Counted from the first letter of the stretch, positions 24,806 to 34,109 are shown. The stretch: DNA of 64,000 nt from Actinoallomurus spadix (GCF_024055725.1 NZ_JAMXMX010000036.1:1-64000); one strand, 5' to 3'. Made by a program: numbers and translations. Notes: generated by a model from the letters alone, not told the origin.

Positions 24806-25765
24806 TCAGTTCCCCTCGTAGTGGGAGGCCCGGCGGCTCAGCCAGAGCTGGACCATGGTCACGGCCAGGATCACCACGAACAGCGCGCTGCCGATCGCGG
24901 CGGCGTAGCCGCCGTCGAAGTCGACGAACGCCTGCTGGTACAGGTAGTAGACGAGGACCGTGCTGGCGTGCAGCGGGCCGCCCTTCGTGGTCACGTAGAC
25001 CTCGTCGAACAACTGCAGCGCGTTGATCGTCAGCCAGACGAGGAGGAAGGACGAGGCCGGGGCGAGCAGCGGAAGCTCGACCTTCCAGAAGGCCCGCACC
25101 CGGCCGCAGCCGTCCAGGGCCGCCGCCTCCATGAGCTCACGCGGGACGTTCTGCAGGGCCGAGAGATAGATGATCACCGCGAAGCCGAGCCAGCCCCAAA
25201 CGGTCATCATCACGACCGCGGGCAGCGCCTCGCCCGTGCTCTGGAAGAAGCCCTGCTGCGGCAGGCCGACCTTCCCGAGGGCCGCGTTGACCAGGCCGAA
25301 CTGCGGGTTGAGGAGCCAGCTGAAGATCACGCCGGTGGCGACCGTGGAGGTCACCAGCGGGACGTAGACCGCCATCCGGTAGAACGTCATGCCGCGCACC
25401 TTCTGGTTGAGCAGCACGGCGATGGGGATGGCGAGCAGCATCGTGATCGGCACGAACAGCACGCAGTAGACCAGGGTCTGCCGGGCGGCCTGCCAGAACA
25501 CCGGGTCGTGCACCATCTTCTGGTAGTTCGCGGCCCCGGTCCACGTGCCCGGCGACGTCAGGTCGGTCTGCTGGAAGGACAGCAGCAGCGACCAGACGAC
25601 CGGGACCAGGCCGAACACCCCGATGAGGAGCACGGCCGGCGACACGAAGGCCCACCCGGCGAGGTGGTCGGCCCGGCGCAGCCGCGGACCGGACCCGCCG
25701 GCCCGGCCGCCACGCCGGGCGGACCGGCGTTCGCCCGCGGCCCGGTCGGCCGCCACGACCGCCAT
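24806..25765 (-). CDS. Sugar ABC transporter permease (MalF/CUT1 type)
   Basis: This 319-residue membrane protein begins with an Arg/Gly-rich cytoplasmic tail. Helices start at HLAGWAFVSPAVLLIGVFGL, and the EAA loop is MEAAALDGCGRVRAFWKVEL. It forms the heteromeric channel with the downstream permease. Its ATG overlaps the stop of the binding-protein gene by one base (TAATG), so translation is coupled. Confidence 0.93.
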   Translation of the reverse strand: MAVVAADRAAGERRSARRGGRAGGSGPRLRRADHLAGWAFVSPAVLLIGVFGLVPVVWSLLLSFQQTDLTSPGTWTGAANYQKMVHDPVFWQAARQTLVYCVLFVPITMLLAIPIAVLLNQKVRGMTFYRMAVYVPLVTSTVATGVIFSWLLNPQFGLVNAALGKVGLPQQGFFQSTGEALPAVVMMTVWGWLGFAVIIYLSALQNVPRELMEAAALDGCGRVRAFWKVELPLLAPASSFLLVWLTINALQLFDEVYVTTKGGPLHASTVLVYYLYQQAFVDFDGGYAAAIGSALFVVILAVTMVQLWLSRRASHYEGN

Positions 25766-27072
25766 TACGCGCCCGCCATGATGCTGTTCACCTGGTCGCG
25801 TGCCTGGTCCAGCGCGGCCTGGGGCTGCGCCTTACCGAGCAGCACCGCCTGCACCGCCAGGCCGAGCGCCTGGGAGATCTTGGAGTACTCGGGGATGTTC
25901 GGCCGCGACTTCGTGGCGTTCTTCGCCAGGTTGTCGACGAAGACCTTGTCGCCGGGGTACTTCTTCAGGAACTGCTGGTAGGCCGGCAGTTGCGTCTCCG
26001 ACTGCCGCAGGGGTAGGTCGCCGGTGGCGATGGAGAAGCGCACGTGGACCTCCGGGGAGGTCAGCCACTGCAGGAAGGCCCAGGCGGTCGCGCGGTCGGA
26101 CTTGTTGAACATCATGTAGACGTCCGGGCCCGCGATCGTCGCGTGGGTGACCTTGCCGGGCAGGATCTGGACGCCGTACGACACGTCCTTGGTGATGGAG
26201 CCCAGGTCCCAGGGCCCCGTCCACAGCATCCCGATCTTCCCGGAGTTGAAGAGGTTGAGGTACTGCTGGTCGCCGCCGTCGAGGTAGACGGAGTGGTCCG
26301 TCACGGACATGTCGTGCAGGAGTTGCATGGCGGACAGGCCGGCCGGGGAGTCGAAGGCGGCCTTCTTGCCGTCCGGGGTGAGCAGGTCACCGCCCGCCTG
26401 CCACAGCAGCGCGAGGAACCGCCAGACGGTGTCCTCGGTGCCGTCGTTGACGTAGGCCCAGCCGTACTGCTTCTTTCCGGCGTCGGTCAGCTTGCGCGCG
26501 GCGTTCTGGAAGTCGGTCCAGGTCCAGGAGGCCGTCGGGTAGGACAGGCCTGCCGCGTCGAACAGCTTCTTGTTGTAGACGAGCGCCAGGTTGTCCACGA
26601 GCGCGGGAACGCCGTAGATCTTGCCGTCCGGGGTGGTGGCGGCCTGCCGGGCGGCCGGGAAGAAGTCGTCCCACTTGAAATCGGGCGCGCCCTTGACCAG
26701 CGACGTGAGGTCCTGGGTCTGGGGCCGCTTGGCCAGGGTCGTGATCGACGAGCCGAACTCATACGCGACCCCCGGCGTCTTGCCGGACACGAACGCGCCG
26801 AGCGTCTTCTTCAGGGCGTCGTCGTTGCTGCCGGCGAAGGTGACGTTCACCTTCTGGTTCGGGTGGGCCTGGTTCCACTCCTGGCCGAGCGCGGCGATCT
26901 CCTTCGCCTCCGGCCCGGTGTAGCCGTGCCAGAAGATCGTCGCGCCGTGGGAGGAGCCGGATCCTCCTCCTCCGGAGCAGGCCGCCACGGCCCCGAGAGC
27001 GAGCGTGGCGGCCATGGCCATGAGTCGCGTACCGGCCGTACGGCCGAGCAGATGTGATCTTGCGCGCGTCAT
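25765..27072 (-). CDS. Sugar-binding lipoprotein of ABC transporter
   Basis: This 435-residue CUT1 solute-binding protein has a lipoprotein signal with lipobox GAVAAC (C32), a Gly/Ser tether and the family motif GYTGPEAKEIAALGQEWNQA. YGVPALVDNLALVYNKKLFD is also characteristic. It is anchored outside the cell to capture oligosaccharide. AGGGAG precedes the ATG. It is first in the leftward operon, with a clear promoter and operator upstream. The neighbouring GH114/GH4/PfkB genes suggest galactose- or galactosamine-containing substrates. Confidence 0.93.
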   Translation of the reverse strand: MTRARSHLLGRTAGTRLMAMAATLALGAVAACSGGGGSGSSHGATIFWHGYTGPEAKEIAALGQEWNQAHPNQKVNVTFAGSNDDALKKTLGAFVSGKTPGVAYEFGSSITTLAKRPQTQDLTSLVKGAPDFKWDDFFPAARQAATTPDGKIYGVPALVDNLALVYNKKLFDAAGLSYPTASWTWTDFQNAARKLTDAGKKQYGWAYVNDGTEDTVWRFLALLWQAGGDLLTPDGKKAAFDSPAGLSAMQLLHDMSVTDHSVYLDGGDQQYLNLFNSGKIGMLWTGPWDLGSITKDVSYGVQILPGKVTHATIAGPDVYMMFNKSDRATAWAFLQWLTSPEVHVRFSIATGDLPLRQSETQLPAYQQFLKKYPGDKVFVDNLAKNATKSRPNIPEYSKISQALGLAVQAVLLGKAQPQAALDQARDQVNSIMAGA

Positions 27073-27121
27073 AGATAACTCCCTGGGCGGGCCGCCCGCG
27101 CATCGCTTCAGTCAGGTTCGG

Positions 27122-27137
27122 TGCTCGTTTGCGAGCA
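27122..27137. promoter_or_regulatory. Operator at the start site of the ABC operon
   Basis: TGCTCG-TTTG-CGAGCA is a perfect 6-bp inverted repeat with a 4-bp spacer. It lies directly downstream of the predicted start site (near 27140), a repressor position. The convergent DeoR protein is the obvious candidate, but this is not proven. Confidence 0.6.
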
Positions 27138-27146
27138 ATGCCAGGG

Positions 27147-27176
27147 ACTTTAGATCAGAATCAATCACGTGTACAA
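27147..27176 (-). promoter_or_regulatory. Promoter of the sugar ABC operon
   Basis: Leftward -35 TTGTAC (27171-27176) and -10 TAAAGT (27147-27152) have an 18-bp spacer. A leader of about 68 nt precedes the binding-protein ATG. Confidence 0.65.
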
Positions 27177-27343
27177 GGCGTTCTGCGAACAACACGGTCA
27201 CATTGCCGCAACCGATCAGCGGTCGATCATCGGCGGTCGCGCCCCGCCGAGACCGGCCCAGGGGCGGCCTCCTCCGGCGCGGCGAGAGGCGAACACCCGG
27301 GCGACGGCGGTACGCGGGACCAACCGTTTCCGCCGATAACGAG

Positions 27344-27380
27344 TTGACGTTAGCGGTGGATAATCACTGATATGGTGATT
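27344..27380 (+). promoter_or_regulatory. Promoter with overlapping operator before the NmrA-like gene
   Basis: -35 TTGACG (27344-27349) and -10 TGATAT (27368-27373) have an 18-bp spacer. The inverted repeat AATCAC-N7-GTGATT (27362-27380) covers the -10. An ATG at 27372 falls inside this element, so the real start is taken further down at 27465. Confidence 0.55.
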
Positions 27381-27464
27381 TCGTTAACACCGGAAACGGC
27401 GCGTCCGGCACGGAGAGACCGGCCGGAGCACGACCCCGGATCGCCATCGCTCACAGAGGTGCTC

Positions 27465-28343
27465 GTGATCGTCATCACCGCCCCCACCGGCCAGATCGGC
27501 CACCAGGTCCTCGACGCGCTGCTCAACGGCGGCCGGCCCGTCCGGGTGATCGCTCGCGATCCCGGCCGGCTCGCCCCGCGCACCCGTGACCGCGCCGAGG
27601 TCGTCCAGGGCTCCCACAGCGACCCCGGGGTCCTCGCCGAAGCGTTCAAGGACGCCGGCAGCGTCCTGTGGCTCGTCCCCCCGGACCCGGGCGCCGACGA
27701 CATCCAGGAGCACTACCTCGGTTTCACCCGCCCGGCCTGCGACGCCATCAAGGCTCAGGGCGTCGAGCGTGTCGTGGGAGTCACCAGCCTGGGCCGCGGC
27801 TACGGCCGGCACGCCGGGCTCCTGTCGCCCGCGTTCGCGATGGACGACATGATCGAGAGCACCGGGGTCGGCTACCGCGCCCTGGCCATGCCGTTCTTCA
27901 TGGAGAACCTCCTCAACCAGGTCGATGCGATCAGGAAGCAAGGGATGTTCTTCATGCCGAACCAGGCGGACCGCCCGCTGGCGGCCGTCGCCACCCGCGA
28001 CATCGCCGCGACCGCGGCCCGCCTCCTGGCCGACGACTCCTGGTCCGGGCAGGGCACCGTCCCGGTGATCGGCCCCGACTCGCTGTCCCCCGACGCCATG
28101 GCCCAGGTCCTGACCGAGGTCCTGGAACGCCCGGTCCGCTTCCAGCAGGTCGACCACGAGGCGTACAAGGCGACGATGACGGGGTACGGGATGAGCGACG
28201 CCTGGGCGCAGGGTCTGGTCGACATGGCCAGCGCCCAGAGCGACGGCATCTACGACGCCGAACAGCGGGCCGTGACCTCACCCGCCCCGACCGGCTTCCG
28301 TCAGTGGTGCGCGGAGGTGCTCAAGCCCGCCGTCCTGGCCTGA
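27465..28343 (+). CDS. NmrA/SDR-like NAD(P)-binding oxidoreductase
   Basis: This 292-residue protein begins MIVITAPTGQIGHQVLDALL, an atypical SDR Rossmann motif (TAPTGQIG). VVQGSHSDPGVLAEAFKDAG and SVLWLVPP are typical of NmrA/QOR2-like proteins, which act as redox sensors or quinone reductases. GTG 27465 is chosen because AGAGG lies 5 bp upstream and the fold begins there. The nearest operator, AATCAC-N7-GTGATT, resembles sites used by HxlR/TetR-type repressors, but no such gene is adjacent. It stands alone, convergent with cobN. Confidence 0.82.
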   Translation: MIVITAPTGQIGHQVLDALLNGGRPVRVIARDPGRLAPRTRDRAEVVQGSHSDPGVLAEAFKDAGSVLWLVPPDPGADDIQEHYLGFTRPACDAIKAQGVERVVGVTSLGRGYGRHAGLLSPAFAMDDMIESTGVGYRALAMPFFMENLLNQVDAIRKQGMFFMPNQADRPLAAVATRDIAATAARLLADDSWSGQGTVPVIGPDSLSPDAMAQVLTEVLERPVRFQQVDHEAYKATMTGYGMSDAWAQGLVDMASAQSDGIYDAEQRAVTSPAPTGFRQWCAEVLKPAVLA

Positions 28344-28419
28344 CCGCCCGTCGTCCCGGCCTCGTAGGCCGCAGCCGGCCTGATCGGTCGCAGCCGGCCG
28401 TCCCGGCCGCCGCCCTCGT

Positions 28420-31400
28420 CTACTCGCCGCCCTCTAGGTCGCCTTCCAGGTCGAGGTACGTCCGGCGCAGCCGGTCCAGCGTCGCCGGGTCGGGCTCGGC
28501 CCACAGGTTGCGGTCCGCGGCCTCCAGGAGGCGTTCGGTGATGCCGCGCAGCGCCCAGGGGTTGGACTGCTCCATGAACGCGCGGTTCTCCGCGTCGAAG
28601 ACGTACTCCTGGGCGAGCGTCTCGTACATCCAGTCGTCCACCACCCCGGCCGTCGCGTCGTACCCGAACAGGTAGTCGACGGTGGCGGCGAGCTCGAACG
28701 CGCCCTTGTAGCCGTGCCGGCGCATCGCGGCGATCCAGCGCGGGTTCACGACGCGGGCGCGGAACACCCGGTGGGTCTCCTCGCCGAGCGTCCGCGTCTT
28801 CACCTGGTCCGGCAGCGCGGAGTCGCCGACGTACGCTGCCGGGTTCTTCCCGGTCAGCGACCGGACCATGGCGACCATGCCGCCGTGGTACTGGAAGTAG
28901 TCGTCGGAGTCCATGATGTCGTGCTCGCGGGTGTCCTGGTTCTTGGCCGCGACCGAGATCCGGCGGAACGCCGCCTCCATGTCGCCGCGCGCCTCCCGCC
29001 CGTCCAGGCCCCGCCCGTACGCGTAGCCGCCCCACACGGCGTACACCTCGGCGAGGTCCCGGTCGTCCCGCCAGTTGCGGGCGTCGATCAGCGGCAGCAG
29101 GCCCGCGCCGTACGCCCCCGGCTTGGAGCCGAAGATGCGGCTGGTCGCGCGCCGCCAGTCGCCGTGCAGGGCCACGTCCTCCAGCGCGTGCGCGCGGACG
29201 TGGTTGTCGGCCTCGTCCAGCTCCGCGACCGCGCTGATCGCGTCGTCCATCAGCGCGATGACGTGTGGGAACGCGTCCCGGAAGAACCCGGAGATGCGCA
29301 GCGTGACGTCGACGCGCGGCCGGCCCAGCTCCTCGCGCGAGATGACCTCGAACCCGGTGACGCGGCGGGACGCCTCGTCCCAGACCGGGCGGACGCCGAT
29401 CAGCGCGAGCACCTCGGCGATGTCGTCGCCCTGCGTGCGCATCGCGGAGGTGCCCCACACCGTGAGGCCGACGCTGCGCGGGTACTCCCCGGTGTCCTCC
29501 AGGTGCCGCCGGATCAGCGACTCGGCGAGCGAGACGCCGACGTCCCACGACGTACGGGACGGGATGGCCTTCGGGTCGACGGAGTAGAAGTTGCGGCCGG
29601 TCGGCAGTACGTTGACCAGCCCGCGCGTCGGCGACCCGGACGGCCCGGCGGGGACGTATCCCCCGTCGAGCGCGTGCAGGACCGCCTCGATCTCCCCGGA
29701 CGTCGCGTCCAGCCGCGGCACGACCTCCCGCGCGCCGAACTCCAGCAGCGCCACGACCTCGGGCACCTCGCGGCCGAGCACCTCGGCGCACACCGCCGCC
29801 GCCCGGGAGGCGTCCCAGCCGAGCGTCTCCATGCCGACCACGAGCCTGCGCGCGGCCGCCTCCAGCAGGTCGACCACGTCCGACGCGGTACGGGCCGGGC
29901 CGTCGACGATCTCGGTCAGCGCCGTGGCCTCCACCCGCGCGCCCGGCACGGCGAGCAGCTCGCGCTCGTCCAGGCCGTGGGCCGCCGCGATCGCCGCCCG
30001 CAGTCCCGGCAGCGCCCCGGCCCGGCCCGCCCACACCTGCGCGGCGCGCAGCACGGCGAGCACGAGGTTCACGCGCTGCCCGTCCTCGGGGGCCTGCCCG
30101 AGGATGTGCAGGCCGTCGCGGATCTGCACGTCCTTGATCTCGCAGAGGTACCCGTCGATGTGCAGGACGAAGTCGTCGAAGTCGGCCTCGCCCGGCTCGT
30201 CGATGACGTGCAGGTCGTGGTGGAGCTGGGCGGCCTGCACGAGCGTCCAGATCTGGGCGCGCACGGTCGGCAGCTTCGCCGGGTCGAGCGCCTGCACGGT
30301 GGCGTACTCGTCCAGGAGCTGTTCCAGCTTGGCCAGGTCGCCGTACGTGTCCGCGCGCGCCATCGGCGGTACGAGGTGGTCGACGATGACGGCGTGGCCG
30401 CGCCGTTTGGCCTGCGTGCCCTCGCCCGGGTCGTTGACGATGAACGGGTAGACGAGCGGCAGGTCGCCGAGCACCGCGTCCGGGGCGCACTCGGCGGAGA
30501 GGCCGAGGCCCTTGCCGGGCAGCCACTCGAGCGTGCCGTGCTTGCCGAGGTGGACCACGGCGTCCGCGCCGAACACCTCGTCCAGCCAGCGGTACGCCGC
30601 CAGGTAGTGGTGGGAGGGCGGCAGGTCGGGGTCGTGGTAGATCGCCACCGGGTTCTCGCCGAACCCGCGCGGCGGCTGGATCATCAGCACGACGTTGCCG
30701 AACCGCAGCGACGCGAGGACGACGTCGTCGCCGTCCGTGTACAGCTCGCCCGGCGGCTCACCCCAGTGCTCCCGCATCCGCTCGCGCAGCGGCTCCGGCA
30801 GCGCGGTGAACCACCCCTCGTAGTCCTTCAGCGCGCCCCGGGCCGGCGCGGCGCGCAACTGCTCCTCGGTCAGCCACTCGACGTCGTGCCCGCCGGCGGC
30901 GATCAGCGCGTGGATGAGCTCATCCCCGTCCTCGGGGTACTCGCCGACGTCGTAGCCCGCCGCGCGCAGCGCGGCGAGCAGGCGCACCGCCGAGGCGGGC
31001 GTGTCCAGCCCGACGGCGTTCCCGACGCGGGAGTGCTTCGTCGGATACGACGACAGCACGATCGCGAGCCTGCGCTCGCCGGCCGGCGTGTGCCGGAGCC
31101 GGGCCTGGCGGACGGCGATGCCGGCGACCCGCGCGGCACGCTCCGGGTCGGCGGCGTACACGGGGATGCCGTCCGGCCCGTCCTCCTTGAACGAGAACGG
31201 CACCGAGATCAGCCGGCCGTCGAACTCGGGGATCGCGACCTGCATCGCGGCGTCCATCGGCGACAGCGCGGCGTCCGACGCCTCCCAGGTCGCGCGGGAC
31301 GTCGTCAGGCACAGCCCCTGGACGACGGGCACGTCCAGCGCGGCGAGCGCCCCGGCGTCCCACGCGTCCTCGTCCCCGCCCGCGGAGGCGTCCGCGGCCA

Positions 31401-32058
31401 CCGCTCCCCCGGCGGCGAGGACCGTCACGATCAGCGAGTCCGCCTGTCCGAGCAGCTCCAGCAGCCCTTCGTCGGCGGAGCGCAGCGAGCCGCAGAAGAC
31501 CGGCAGCGCGTTCGCGCCATGCTCCTCGATCCGCTCGCACAGGGTGTCCACGAACGCCGTGTTGCCGGACAGCTCGTGCGCCCGGTAGAACACGACGCCG
31601 ACGGTGGGCCGGCCGTCCCGCGGCTCGCCACCCGTACGGTGCACGCCGTACGCGGGCATCTCCCGTGGCGCCTCGAAGCCCTCCCCGGTGAGCAGCAGGG
31701 TGTCGGACAGGAAGCGGGCGAGCTCCCGCAGGTTGTCCACGCCGCCCTCACGGAGGTACGCCAGCGCCTCGGCGGCGACGCCCGCGGGCACCGTCGACAG
31801 CGCCATCAGCTCCGCGTCCGGGGCGGCCTCCCCGCCGAGCGCGATGAGAGGGACGTCCCTGCGGCGAAGCTCCTCGATCCCCTCCCGCCAGGTCTTGAGC
31901 CCGCCGAGCAGCCGGACGACCACGGCGTCGACCCCCGCGCACAGCGCGTCCAGGTCGGCGACGTCCAGGCGGGACGGGTTGCCCGTGACATAACCGGCGT
32001 CCGCGGAGCGCGCGGACAGGAGTTCGGTGTCGGCGGTGGAGAGCAGCAGGACACGCAC
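28420..32058 (-). CDS. cobN: Cobaltochelatase subunit CobN
   Basis: This 1212-residue large subunit of the aerobic cobaltochelatase inserts Co2+ into hydrogenobyrinate a,c-diamide with CobS/CobT or ChlI/ChlD-like partners, not present here. Family motifs include KHSRVGNAVGLDTPASAVRL, VDAVVHLGKHGTLEWLPGKG and SDDYFQYHGGMVAMVRSLTG. Length matches the CobN norm. GTG 32058 is preferred because MRVLLLSTADTELL is the family N-terminus and AAGGAA lies upstream; the ATG at 32142 falls in the riboswitch. Expression is controlled by the cobalamin riboswitch immediately upstream, so B12 shuts it down. Confidence 0.95.
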   Translation of the reverse strand: MRVLLLSTADTELLSARSADAGYVTGNPSRLDVADLDALCAGVDAVVVRLLGGLKTWREGIEELRRRDVPLIALGGEAAPDAELMALSTVPAGVAAEALAYLREGGVDNLRELARFLSDTLLLTGEGFEAPREMPAYGVHRTGGEPRDGRPTVGVVFYRAHELSGNTAFVDTLCERIEEHGANALPVFCGSLRSADEGLLELLGQADSLIVTVLAAGGAVAADASAGGDEDAWDAGALAALDVPVVQGLCLTTSRATWEASDAALSPMDAAMQVAIPEFDGRLISVPFSFKEDGPDGIPVYAADPERAARVAGIAVRQARLRHTPAGERRLAIVLSSYPTKHSRVGNAVGLDTPASAVRLLAALRAAGYDVGEYPEDGDELIHALIAAGGHDVEWLTEEQLRAAPARGALKDYEGWFTALPEPLRERMREHWGEPPGELYTDGDDVVLASLRFGNVVLMIQPPRGFGENPVAIYHDPDLPPSHHYLAAYRWLDEVFGADAVVHLGKHGTLEWLPGKGLGLSAECAPDAVLGDLPLVYPFIVNDPGEGTQAKRRGHAVIVDHLVPPMARADTYGDLAKLEQLLDEYATVQALDPAKLPTVRAQIWTLVQAAQLHHDLHVIDEPGEADFDDFVLHIDGYLCEIKDVQIRDGLHILGQAPEDGQRVNLVLAVLRAAQVWAGRAGALPGLRAAIAAAHGLDERELLAVPGARVEATALTEIVDGPARTASDVVDLLEAAARRLVVGMETLGWDASRAAAVCAEVLGREVPEVVALLEFGAREVVPRLDATSGEIEAVLHALDGGYVPAGPSGSPTRGLVNVLPTGRNFYSVDPKAIPSRTSWDVGVSLAESLIRRHLEDTGEYPRSVGLTVWGTSAMRTQGDDIAEVLALIGVRPVWDEASRRVTGFEVISREELGRPRVDVTLRISGFFRDAFPHVIALMDDAISAVAELDEADNHVRAHALEDVALHGDWRRATSRIFGSKPGAYGAGLLPLIDARNWRDDRDLAEVYAVWGGYAYGRGLDGREARGDMEAAFRRISVAAKNQDTREHDIMDSDDYFQYHGGMVAMVRSLTGKNPAAYVGDSALPDQVKTRTLGEETHRVFRARVVNPRWIAAMRRHGYKGAFELAATVDYLFGYDATAGVVDDWMYETLAQEYVFDAENRAFMEQSNPWALRGITERLLEAADRNLWAEPDPATLDRLRRTYLDLEGDLEGGE

Positions 32059-32104
32059 GTGTCGTTCCTTCCCTCGGGGGTCCTCGCCCCGGCTCGGGTG
32101 AAAG

Positions 32105-32262
32105 GTCGGCGACGGCGGGAAGTCTCCTGACTCCCAGGTCACCGCTCCCCCGCGGCCTTCCAGCTCATCGCCGTGGCCGTACGTGCGGGCTCGCTACCTG
32201 GTCACAGTTGCGGGACAGCCCCGGATTCACACCGGGTTCCTTCCCTCGCCGTCGCGCGCTCA
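32105..32262 (-). ncRNA. Cobalamin (adenosylcobalamin) riboswitch
   Basis: Read leftward, this leader contains GGAACCCGGTGTGAATCCGG followed by GGGCTGTCCCGCAACTGT. The B12 box is GCAACTGT (32204-32211). Near the 3' end are the conserved GGGAGTCAGGAGAC and CTTCCCG. These are the diagnostic blocks of the cobalamin riboswitch family. It ends about 50 nt before the cobN start. Its 5' edge touches the end of the MFS gene, so the promoter lies inside that gene or transcription reads through from it. Confidence 0.93.
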
Positions 32263-32264
32263 GT

Positions 32265-33485
32265 CTACGAGCGCGACCCCGCCGGCGCACCGTCGTGTTG
32301 TACGCCGGCCGGCACGTACGGGCCGGAGACCCGCTCGGGGGCCCGGCGGTCCAGGGCGCCGGAGACGAGGGCCACCGCCAGGCCGGCCGCGCCGATGAGC
32401 GCGGCGATCCAGGTCGTCGATGCGTAGCCCAGACCGGCGTCGATGGCCAGGCCGCCGAGGAACGGCCCGACCGTGTTGCCGAGATTGAACGCCGCGATGT
32501 TGGCCGCGGACGCCATCGTCGGCGCGCCCGCGGCCTTGTCCAGCACCCGGGTCTGCAGCGGGGCGATCGTGGCGCTGCCGGCCACGCCGAGCAGGAGCAT
32601 CACGACGACCACCGCGACCTTGCCGTGCACGACGAAGAAGAAGAGGGCCGACACGGCGATGACGGCGGCGAGGATCGCGTACAGGCTGGGCATGAGGGCA
32701 CGGTCGGCGAGCCTGCCGCCCACCGCGTTGCCGGCCACCATGCCGACACCGAACAGCACCATCAGGATCGGCACCGCCCCCGAGGAGAACCCGGTGACGC
32801 GGGTGGCGATCGGCGCGACATAGGTGATGACGGTGAACACCGGAGCCCAGCCGAGGGCCGTCATGGCGAGCGCGAGCCAGACCTGGCCGTGCCGGAAGAC
32901 CGAGAGTTCGCCGCGCAGACCGGTGCCGGTGGACGGCCGTGGCTGCGCCGGGACGAGCGTGGCGATGCCCGCGAGAGCGACCAGGCCGATCGCGGCGACC
33001 ACCCAGAACGTCGACCGCCAGCCGAGCGCCTGGCCCAGCGCGGTGCCGCCCGGGACGCCGAGGACGTTCGCCACGGTCAGGCCGGTGAACATCATCGCGA
33101 TCGCCCCGGCCCGCTTCTCGGGCCGTACGAGGTCGGCGGCGACGACGGAGCCGATGCCGAAGTAGGCGCCGTGGGCGAACGCGGTCACCAGCCGGGCGAC
33201 CATGAGCACGCCGTACGCGGGCGCGAGCGCGCAGAGCAGGTTGCCGACGGTGAACAGCGCCATCAGCGACACCAGCATGGTCTTGCGGGACATCCTCGAC
33301 CCGAGTGCGGTCAGCAGCGGCGCCCCGACGACGACTCCGAACGCGTACCCGGACACCAGGAGCCCGGCGGTGGGGATGGAGACGTGCAGGTCGGAGGACA
33401 GGTCGGGGAGCAGGCCGCTGATGACGAACTCGGTGGTTCCGATGCCGAAGCCGCCGATCGCCAGGGCGAGCAGCGCGATGGGCAT
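32265..33485 (-). CDS. MFS transporter, DHA1 (arabinose efflux permease-like)
   Basis: This 406-residue, 12-TM protein begins MPIALLALAIGGFGIGTTEF, the YdhP/AraJ-type TM1 motif. ALGSRMSRK in loop 2-3 and LGVPGGTALGQALGWR in TM5 (motif C-like) mark a proton-driven exporter of drugs or sugars. GGAGGAG precedes the ATG at 33485. It is divergent from a MarR regulator, the classic arrangement for an inducible efflux pump. It lies directly upstream of the cobN riboswitch, with no functional link evident. Confidence 0.9.
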   Translation of the reverse strand: MPIALLALAIGGFGIGTTEFVISGLLPDLSSDLHVSIPTAGLLVSGYAFGVVVGAPLLTALGSRMSRKTMLVSLMALFTVGNLLCALAPAYGVLMVARLVTAFAHGAYFGIGSVVAADLVRPEKRAGAIAMMFTGLTVANVLGVPGGTALGQALGWRSTFWVVAAIGLVALAGIATLVPAQPRPSTGTGLRGELSVFRHGQVWLALAMTALGWAPVFTVITYVAPIATRVTGFSSGAVPILMVLFGVGMVAGNAVGGRLADRALMPSLYAILAAVIAVSALFFFVVHGKVAVVVVMLLLGVAGSATIAPLQTRVLDKAAGAPTMASAANIAAFNLGNTVGPFLGGLAIDAGLGYASTTWIAALIGAAGLAVALVSGALDRRAPERVSGPYVPAGVQHDGAPAGSRS

Positions 33486-33620
33486 GAGATCTCCTCCGCA
33501 TACACTGGGGAGCGTGAGCAATAGCCCGCGTAGGCATTAGTTGCACACTCCTGATACTTGCAGACGCCGACTATCTCACCACGCAATCGGTGAGCTGCCA
33601 AACGGAAAGAGGGGTGACCC

Positions 33621-34079
33621 ATGCCACTGCCCGATGACGCGGCCGAGGCCCGCGCCCAGGGCTGGCGCACCCTCGCCGCCCTGCACGCCCGGATCGAGGA
33701 CAGGGTCGAGCGGGCCCTGCAGGCCGAGCACGATCTGAGCGTGAACGAGTACTGCACCCTCCACCTGCTGTCCCGGCAGGAGGACTGGCACATGCGGATG
33801 CAGCAGCTCGCCAACGCCATGGTCCTGAGCCAGAGCGCCACGACCCGGCTCGTCACCCGTCTGGAGAAGCGCGGGCTGCTCCGCCGCTACCTATGCGAGG
33901 ACGACCGGCGCGGCATCTACACCGAGGTCACCGAGGAGGGCGGGGAGCTCCTCGCCAAGGCCACCCCCACCCACAACGCGGCCCTGGAGGCGGCCCTCGC
34001 CGACGCCGCCGCACTCCCCGAGCTGGCCCCCCTGGTCCGGGCCCTGGAGACCCTCCCCGACCTCACCCCGAAGGACTGA
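33621..34079 (+). CDS. MarR-family transcriptional regulator
   Basis: This 152-residue winged-helix protein has LSVNEYCTLHLLSRQEDWHM as dimer/helix region, MRMQQLANAMVLSQSATTRL as recognition helix and YLCEDDRRGIYTEVTEEGGE as wing (DRR signature). It is expected to repress the divergent MFS gene and be released by phenolic or drug ligands. AAAGAGGGG precedes the ATG. In the 135-bp divergent region TTGCAC and TTGCAG hexamers are seen but no clean palindrome. Confidence 0.9.
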   Translation: MPLPDDAAEARAQGWRTLAALHARIEDRVERALQAEHDLSVNEYCTLHLLSRQEDWHMRMQQLANAMVLSQSATTRLVTRLEKRGLLRRYLCEDDRRGIYTEVTEEGGELLAKATPTHNAALEAALADAAALPELAPLVRALETLPDLTPKD

Positions 34080-34109
34080 CCGCCCACCGAGCCGTCCGGA
34101 GATCCCTCG

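Noticed and set aside
27372-27464. ATG at 27372 as start of the NmrA-like gene
   Set aside because: It falls inside the -10/operator element, and the extra 31 residues lack family character. GTG 27465 has a ribosome site and begins the Rossmann fold.
28714-32130. A 1138-codon open frame on the + strand opposite cobN
   Set aside because: It is the antisense shadow of cobN. Its translation is rich in R, V, G and H with no domain, and cobN has full family homology and a riboswitch.
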